This document shows positions 6,348 through 7,324 of a stretch of DNA of 7,324 bases, piece after piece. Within the stretch, counting starts at the first letter, position 1; each line of letters opens with the position of its first letter. The DNA is taken from NCBI GenBank assembly GCA_946481225.1, contig CAMLNJ010000143.1:1-7324 (forward strand), in the 5' to 3' direction. A model generated the notes under the pieces. That model ran no database searches and was not told the origin of the DNA. It saw only the letters and a list, made by a program, of their open reading frames with translations. A program made the position numbers and the translations under genes. This DNA comes from an uncultured Verrucomicrobiota bacterium. Lineage in GTDB: Bacteria; Verrucomicrobiota; Verrucomicrobiae; Opitutales; Opitutaceae.

Positions 6348-6354
6348 GGTGAGC

Positions 6355-6368
6355 GCCCGCGAGCGGGC
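6355..6368. other. GCCCGC/GCGGGC inverted repeat after the lipoprotein gene
   Basis: GCCCGC (6355-6360) and GCGGGC (6363-6368) are separated by GA, seven bases after the lipoprotein stop codon. No T-run follows on the plus strand, so it is not a standard intrinsic terminator, though it may stabilise the 3' end of the plus-strand transcript. A near copy, CCCGC-CT-GCGGG, lies at 7049-7060 in the efp upstream region. Confidence 0.4.
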
Positions 6369-6374
6369 GGCCTA

Positions 6375-6407
6375 CAAAAGAAAAGCCGCCTCGTGCGGAG
6401 GCGGCTT
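6375..6407 (-). terminator. Intrinsic terminator of efp
   Basis: AAGCCGCCTC (6383-6392) and GAGGCGGCTT (6398-6407) form a perfect 10-bp stem with a 5-nt loop. Read on the minus strand it starts 27 bases after the efp stop codon and runs into TTTTCTTTTG, a good uridine tract. On the plus strand the tail is not T-rich, so it works mainly for efp. Confidence 0.88.
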
Positions 6408-6434
6408 GGGGAGAGAGACGATCGAGACTCGGAC

Positions 6435-6992
6435 TCAGGCGCGGCCCATGTAGGAGCCGTCGGCGGTGGAGACCTTGATGAGCTCGCCTTCCTTGATGAA
6501 GAGGGGGACTTGGACGATGAGGCCGGTCTCCATCTTGGCGGGCTTCTGGACGTTGGAGGCGGTGTCGCCCTTCACGCCCTCGGCGCTCTCGACGATCTTA
6601 AGCGTGACGGAAGAGGGCAGCTCGATCGTGAGGGGCTTTTCGTCGACGTAGAGGACTTCGACTTTGCCATTGGGAACGAGGTAGTTCTTGAGGTCGCCGA
6701 TGAGGGTGGCGGGGAGCTCGACGGTCTCATAGGTCTCAGGGTCCATGAACGCGAAGGAATCGCGATCGGCGTAGGAGAACTCGAGGGTCTTGTGTTCCGT
6801 GGGGAGAAGCTCGACGGTGTCGGTGGAGTTGAAACGTTGGTCGAGCGACTTGCCGTAGCGAAGGTTGCGCATCTTCATCTGCACAAAGGCGCGGAGGTTG
6901 CCCGGCGTGCGGTGCTGGGTTTCCATGACGAGGTGGGCCTCGCCGTTGAATTTGATCACCTGGCCTTTGCGGATGTCGTTGGCTGCGGGCAT
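6435..6992 (-). CDS. efp: Translation elongation factor P
   Basis: EF-P is a three-domain cytosolic factor that binds beside the ribosomal P site and relieves stalling at consecutive prolines. The 185-residue length is normal. The N-terminal KOW-like domain starts MPAANDIRKGQVIKFNGE; the OB domain spans about 66-127; the C-terminal OB domain holds the family signature from KGDTAS (141-146) to KMETG (153-157) and ends VPLFIKEGELIKV. The domain I loop reads PGNLRAF (30-36), where E. coli has PGKGQAF with the beta-lysylated Lys34. The aligned residue here is Asn32, so neither lysylation by EpmA nor arginine rhamnosylation by EarP is possible at that spot. The gene is complete. CTCCTCTC directly precedes the ATG, with no Shine-Dalgarno site. 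It has its own terminator, and its upstream neighbour is on the same strand 150 bp away. Confidence 0.97.
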   Translation of the reverse strand: MPAANDIRKGQVIKFNGEAHLVMETQHRTPGNLRAFVQMKMRNLRYGKSLDQRFNSTDTVELLPTEHKTLEFSYADRDSFAFMDPETYETVELPATLIGDLKNYLVPNGKVEVLYVDEKPLTIELPSSVTLKIVESAEGVKGDTASNVQKPAKMETGLIVQVPLFIKEGELIKVSTADGSYMGRA

Positions 6993-7041
6993 GAGAGGAG
7001 CGGGTTTTGCGATTGGGTTTTGTGTCGAGAAAAGGAAAAGG

Positions 7042-7069
7042 GTTAGCGCCCGCCTGCGGGGAGAGTCAA
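7042..7069 (-). promoter_or_regulatory. Possible sigma-70-type promoter for efp
   Basis: On the minus strand, TTGACT (7069-7064) is followed after 16 bases by GCTAAC (7047-7042), about 50 bases before the efp ATG. The -35 box is near consensus; the -10 box matches TATAAT at only three positions. A CCCGC-AG-GCGGG palindrome occupies the spacer and could be a regulator site. Confidence 0.35.
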
Positions 7070-7105
7070 GGGCGGTGCGGATTCAACTTTCGCGAAGGCG
7101 GGCGC

Positions 7106-7128
7106 AAAACCGGCGCGGCTGGGGCCGG
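7106..7128 (-). terminator. Weak candidate terminator after the right-edge gene
   Basis: On the minus strand CCGGC and GCCGG (7128-7124 and 7114-7110) can pair across a 9-nt loop and are followed by TTTT (7109-7106). The position, 15 bases after a stop codon, is right, but the stem is short and the T-run small. Confidence 0.3.
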
Positions 7129-7142
7129 GCAAAGAGGGCGGC

Positions 7143-7324
7143 TCAGGGCAGGGTGACGTCGCGCAGCTCGAAGGTTTGCACGGAATCGGCGGAGAGGGAG
7201 AGCTCGAAGCGGCGGTCGGCGAGTCCGATCAGTGCCCACAGCACGCGCTGCTGCCCGTCCGGCAGCTCCTGTCCGATCTCGACGGCGCGCACCATGAGCT
7301 CCTCGGCCAGGGCGCTCTGGCCTC
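7143..7324 (-). CDS. Unrecognised protein, C-terminal 59 residues (cut by window edge)
   Basis: A minus-strand frame is open from the right edge to a TGA at 7145-7143. The translated end includes AEELMVRAVEIGQELP, then LWALIGLADRRFELSLS and ends TFELRDVTLP. The alternation of a charged helix with short beta-like segments and the lack of stops support real coding sequence. No family can be assigned from this fragment. It lies upstream of efp on the same strand, but the 150-bp gap, possible terminator and possible efp promoter argue against a tight operon. Confidence 0.65.
   Translation of the reverse strand, partial: GQSALAEELMVRAVEIGQELPDGQQRVLWALIGLADRRFELSLSADSVQTFELRDVTLP

Noticed and set aside
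6393..7046. Plus-strand open frame of 217 codons
   Set aside because: It is exactly antisense to efp, which is certain; its Asp/Glu/Gly-rich repeats are the complement of efp codons.

Overview
The window is high-GC bacterial DNA with tightly packed genes on both strands. The best lineage clue is an elongation factor P whose loop tip reads PGNLRAF instead of the usual PGKGQAF. Together with dispersed TTTTAAC-GCAGAG-type and CGCGGAT-type intergenic repeats, this suggests a Verrucomicrobiota (Opitutaceae-like) or other PVC-group chromosome. That assignment is inference from memory of such genomes, not a search result.

Left block, minus strand (positions 1-2898), in transcription order: a 339-residue protein of unknown function with a Trp-rich C-terminal tail; a secreted metzincin-like zinc protease; and the start of a small lipoprotein that runs off the left edge. 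A 178-bp palindromic, MITE-like element with perfect 19-bp terminal inverted repeats lies between the first two. It ends exactly where the protease signal peptide should begin, so the protease start codon is in doubt. A 192-bp divergent intergenic region with a strong small hairpin separates this block from the next.

Middle block, plus strand (3091-6347): a sugar-nucleotide-type nucleotidyltransferase; a PIG-L family zinc deacetylase; an exported protein with two VOC (glyoxalase-fold) domains; and a small lipoprotein translationally coupled to it through an ATGA overlap. The first two could act on related (amino)sugar substrates, but this is contextual guesswork. Short repeat modules starting with TTTTAAC lie 9-17 bp after the stop codons of the nucleotidyltransferase and the deacetylase genes.

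Right block, minus strand: efp with a clear intrinsic terminator (facing the lipoprotein gene convergently) and a possible promoter, preceded upstream by the C-terminal end of an unrecognised gene that runs off the right edge.

There is no tRNA, rRNA, CRISPR array, transposase or phage gene in view. No gene-free stretch exceeds 300 bp; the longest is 254 bp (3997-4250) and is mostly an inverted repeat pair. Many long open frames opposite the real genes are high-GC shadows and are omitted.
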